A DNA stretch of 64,000 bases from Stentor roeselii (Eukaryota > Ciliophora > Heterotrichea > Heterotrichida > Stentoridae): NCBI GenBank assembly GCA_006503475.1, contig RSEH01000116.1:80519-144518 (forward strand), in the 5' to 3' direction. The notes under the pieces are model-generated. The model was not told the DNA's origin. It saw nothing but the letters and a program-made list of their open reading frames with translations, and ran no database searches. Of this stretch, positions 61,001-64,000 are shown piece after piece. The position numbers and the translations under genes are program-made. Each line of letters starts with the position of its first letter. Within the stretch, counting starts at the first letter, position 1.

Positions 61001-61935
61001 CAGCTTAATGCTTTATAAATATAATCTTTTTTTTCCTCGCATGAGCAAAGTGTTGAATCAAAAGAATTTGACTTAGTAATCAAATAATTTAAAACCGCCT
61101 CGATTACAAGATAATCTTCATCAAAGTAAAAAGAAGATGCAAAGTGACATGATAAGACAAGACAATCATCTGAAAAACTTCCTTCACCAGTCTGAATAAA
61201 TAATTCTAAACTCTCATCATATGTATAAGGACATCCTGGTGCACAACCACAATCCCCATAATCGTATTTACATTGATAATTATTACATTTCTCATGACAT
61301 ATTCCATCACCAAGATTTTCATTATAGCATCCTTCCGCACAAATACAGTAAAAGTTATCATAATTGCAATCTTTAACATTGCATTCTTCGTCACAATAAC
61401 TATTTGCCAACATATAAGAAAAGCAATTTTTATTGCAAGTATATTCATTGCAATTACTACTAAAATAAGAGCACTTATATGAAATACATTCTAAACCGCA
61501 ACTTCCTGATGTTAGATTTTCCACAAAACATCCCTCATTACACCAACCGCATTGATTATCGTCATACATGCAAAGTATATTAGAGCATTCGGCGTCGCAT
61601 TTTGAATTTTTAAGCAGTTCTTCAGTACATCCAGATGAACAATACCCGCAATCACCTAAATCCCAGCCACATGCATAATTATTACAGGAATAATCACAGT
61701 ACCCATCGCCAAGCCAAGAAAGGTCGCAGTCACAATAATAAAAACAATCTGATGATTGAAAGATTTCGATTTTTGATTTATTAGTTATTGGGGAATCATA
61801 GTTGCAGGCAGGATTCATGCAGGCCATATCACAATAATTGTCACCTATCCATCCATCTAAGCATGAAGTATTCGTACAATTGAACAGGCTATAGCTATTT
61901 GCTACAAACAGCATAGCTAAAAGTCCAATTATCAT
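55022..61935 (-). pseudogene. Very long LNR / beta-helix (PMP) / multi-pass receptor-like gene with six lesions
   Basis: One ~6.9-kb coding region of about 2300 codons. Start at 61935, after TTTTAATAAA, with signal peptide MIIGLLAMLFVANSYS. Next come about six Notch/LNR-type Cys repeats (CYNENLGDGICHEKC and similar), then a long beta-helix-like stretch with Ile/Asn/Ser turns and PMP-type motifs (NNGGALNI, NSGGGIFY, GEDGGGIKW), a TNFR/EGF-like Cys stalk (CPSGKYLIKPEDSCKSCPAG), and about nine membrane helices to the end. Lesions: TGA at 60397-60399, TAA at 55795-55797, and frame changes in about 58474-58526, 57452-57575, near 56020 and near 55470. No 15-nt intron repairs them. Ciliates have families of such surface proteins. 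I infer a young pseudogene; assembly errors remain possible. Confidence 0.75.
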
Positions 61936-64000
61936 TTTATTAAAATCTTTACATCTAAAGTTAGCACGCCTATAAAGCAAAAAATGGTAAAATAAGTATA
62001 TTTATTAAGATTGTAGACACATAATGTCTACAATGCAAATAATAAATATGGAAGAAGAAATGTATTTTTGGTTTAAAGATATATAGAATTTGAAATAAGT
62101 ATTCTTAAATCTTACAGTTTATTATTCAATATTCAATTAAGTATCATTTGGTTATGAAAAAATTTATTAGTTTATCAGTTTTTTGTTTATATAGAGCACT
62201 ACTTTTTTCATAATATTGTTTATATATATAAATAATTAAACCTGGCTTCAGGATGATAATTTTCTTCAATTATCTTTTAAAAAACATACAAAAATACTTC
62301 AATATTTGTTTTATATAGTTTAATCTTTAGATTATAAAAGCTTTTGCTACTTTTTAGTTTTAGATTTTCTTAGAGGTAATGATTATTAATAATTCATATA
62401 CTTCCAGTAATCTCAAGAAATAGTCTTTCCTGGAAATATGATAATTCATTTAATTGTATAACTTTACTAATTTTCTTGTTTTTAAGCGAAATTTAACTTG
62501 GGAAAGTTAAAAGTGTTCATTTAGGGTTAGGAGCATTTGAATTACAAGTAGATGCCTATTGAGAGCAATGAACCATTGTAAAATAACAAGTCTTAGAAAT
62601 TTAATCACGGAAATAATATAACCAGGTTCAAGAATAATCATTAACAGTTGGGCAAGCTATCCAAAAGTTCAAATTTATTTGAAGAATATAAACACATAAA
62701 ATTAAATAATAAATAGAGTTTGTTGTTAAGGATGATCAAAAATTAACACACATCTATTAATATACTAATTTTAAGTAATTTGAAACTAATAAAGAGCTTT
62801 TGGAAAAGATTTACATGATTTTGTGTATATTATCATTTACAAAATGAGCTTAATAAGTAATTATTATTAAATCTCTAATTTGTAGTGTTTTAGTTTTATG
62901 AACCAGAGTTAACATATTTTATTTGGATATAGGGTTTATAAGTAGAATGATAAACCAGAGTTAACATATTTTATTTGGATATAGGGTTTATAAGTAGAAT
63001 GATAATAGTAAAAGCACTTGATGTGAAGAGGTATTGTACATATTGAGCTTCATTACAACCATCGGCCTAAAGTCAAGCTAACTGAAGCTCCTCTAAAAAA
63101 TCCAAATAAAATAATGTAAATTCTCTAAAGCCTTTAAGTGCTTAGGCTCTCCTTAGATGCCAGACCTTTATTAGATTAACTCATCGAAAGCTCATCAGTG
63201 TGATTTAAAAAAAATGAAGATTTTTTGAATTTATCATTTGGACTAAAATAGAATAATCATTTTTAATTACCAAGCTATTAATTACCGAATCATTTCCAAA
63301 TTAGTTATCATACACCAGTGGTTACTAATAATGAAAAAAAAATTGTAATTATACATATTATACAGAAATTAATAGTAGAAATTTAATCTTAGAAATCTAT
63401 GAAAGCTAAGACTTTAATGAACATAAATGTTTTTCTATAGATTTTCTTGGTAAATTTTTTTTTTCAATAATAAGAATCCATATAAGGCGAAATATCCTTC
63501 GTTTATTCCTTGTTCTGATTTATTCCTTAAATCCAATTCTTTCAATTGTATAAAAATTTACTTTTTATAGTAATATTTGAAGTGAATATTATAAATTACT
63601 ATACCTTAAATACTGAAGAACCTAGAACAATTATTATTTTATAGAAATAATGGTATTTTTCTTCGGATAATATACTTTGCTCATCAATCAATTTCAAAAA
63701 TAATCATTAGGTAAAAAAAACATAGAATATCGGATATTACTTGAGCATTTTTGATGTCTCAATATTGCCTTATCAATCAAATATGATAGATATTTATCTT
63801 CAGAAAAAATTCACATCTTAAGACGTTTAATGGATCAATAGATGATTCTTAATCATTTAACTTGGGAAAAATTATCAGGATTCATATAATATTCAGTCTG
63901 ATGAAATAAATTTTTTTCTTATTGAACGGTAAAATATAATCAACTAGTTTTCAAAACATTAAGAAAATTAAACCTAGAATTACTTGACATCATATATATA
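61936..64000. other. Gene-free AT-rich end of the window
   Basis: No frame above about 60 codons and no family match on either strand. It may be upstream DNA of the receptor-like gene, or the start of a gene-poor or chromosome-end region. No run of telomere repeats is seen. Contains a 52-bp tandem pair (see next entry). Confidence 0.5.
62901..63004. repeat. Exact tandem duplication of 52 bp
   Basis: The unit aaccagagttaacatatttt...gaatgata occurs twice in a row (62901-62952 and 62953-63004) without a mismatch. No coding frame runs through it. Confidence 0.95.

Noticed and set aside
1-64000. UGA as Trp (Blepharisma code).
   Set aside because: Many long frames, one of 1852 codons, contain no TGA, and several genes end in TGA. 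In-frame TGA appears only in regions with other lesions.
1-64000. tRNA or rRNA genes, CRISPR arrays.
   Set aside because: No A/B-box cloverleaf, rRNA core or spaced repeats were recognised by eye; tRNAscan-SE and Infernal would be decisive.

Overview
The window looks like macronuclear DNA of a heterotrich ciliate, most probably Stentor or a close relative. Nine introns can be placed from broken reading frames. All are exactly 15 nt, start with GTA and end with AG, as known for heterotrichs. TGA ends at least five genes (about 8143, 14557, 19061, 20570 and 52316) and does not occur inside the long frames, so the standard code applies. That argues against Blepharisma, where UGA is Trp. Genes are AT-rich and packed with 0-25 bp between many of them, and most ATGs follow an A/T box such as TATAA.

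Region by region: 1-12.7 kb carries a USP9X/USP34-type deubiquitinase (open at the left edge), a tail-anchored protein, ribosomal protein eL30, a CFAP20-domain protein, a PPP4R4-like phosphatase subunit, a RING+UBR-box protein and a coiled-coil protein. 12.7-23 kb carries a secreted Cys-rich protein, a decayed MRH-type gene, a CLEC16A homologue, an inositol polyphosphate 5-phosphatase, an Erv1-like oxidase, TMEM216, coiled-coil proteins and a NADAR-domain protein. 23-31.4 kb carries a DENND4-like Rab exchange factor, a seven-helix protein fused to a pseudokinase-like domain, and VPS8.

31.2-38.5 kb is an accessory island. A stretch of about 360 bp, holding the start of VPS8 and the end of the next gene, is present on both sides. 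Each copy is intact only on its outer half. Between the copies lie two closely related trypsin-like peptidase genes, a decayed gene and AT-rich filler.

38.3-54.6 kb is again dense and conserved: a retinoblastoma-family protein, several ciliate cytoskeleton-type unknowns, ERGIC3, a TPR protein, NOC2, mitochondrial PheRS, a MUL1-like RING protein and RNA polymerase I subunit RPA12. A 56-bp minisatellite lies between PheRS and NOC2. 55.0-61.9 kb is one very long surface receptor-like gene (Notch/LNR repeats, beta-helix/PMP repeats, Cys-rich stalk, multi-pass membrane end), broken by two stops and four frameshifts. The last 2 kb has no recognisable gene.

The genes are mostly unrelated housekeeping functions, with a thread of endosome and membrane traffic (VPS8, DENND4-like, CLEC16A, 5-phosphatase, ERGIC3) and cilia (TMEM216, CFAP20-like). 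Co-location need not mean co-function. No tRNA, rRNA, CRISPR or transposase was recognised. All family calls rest on reading motifs, not on database searches.
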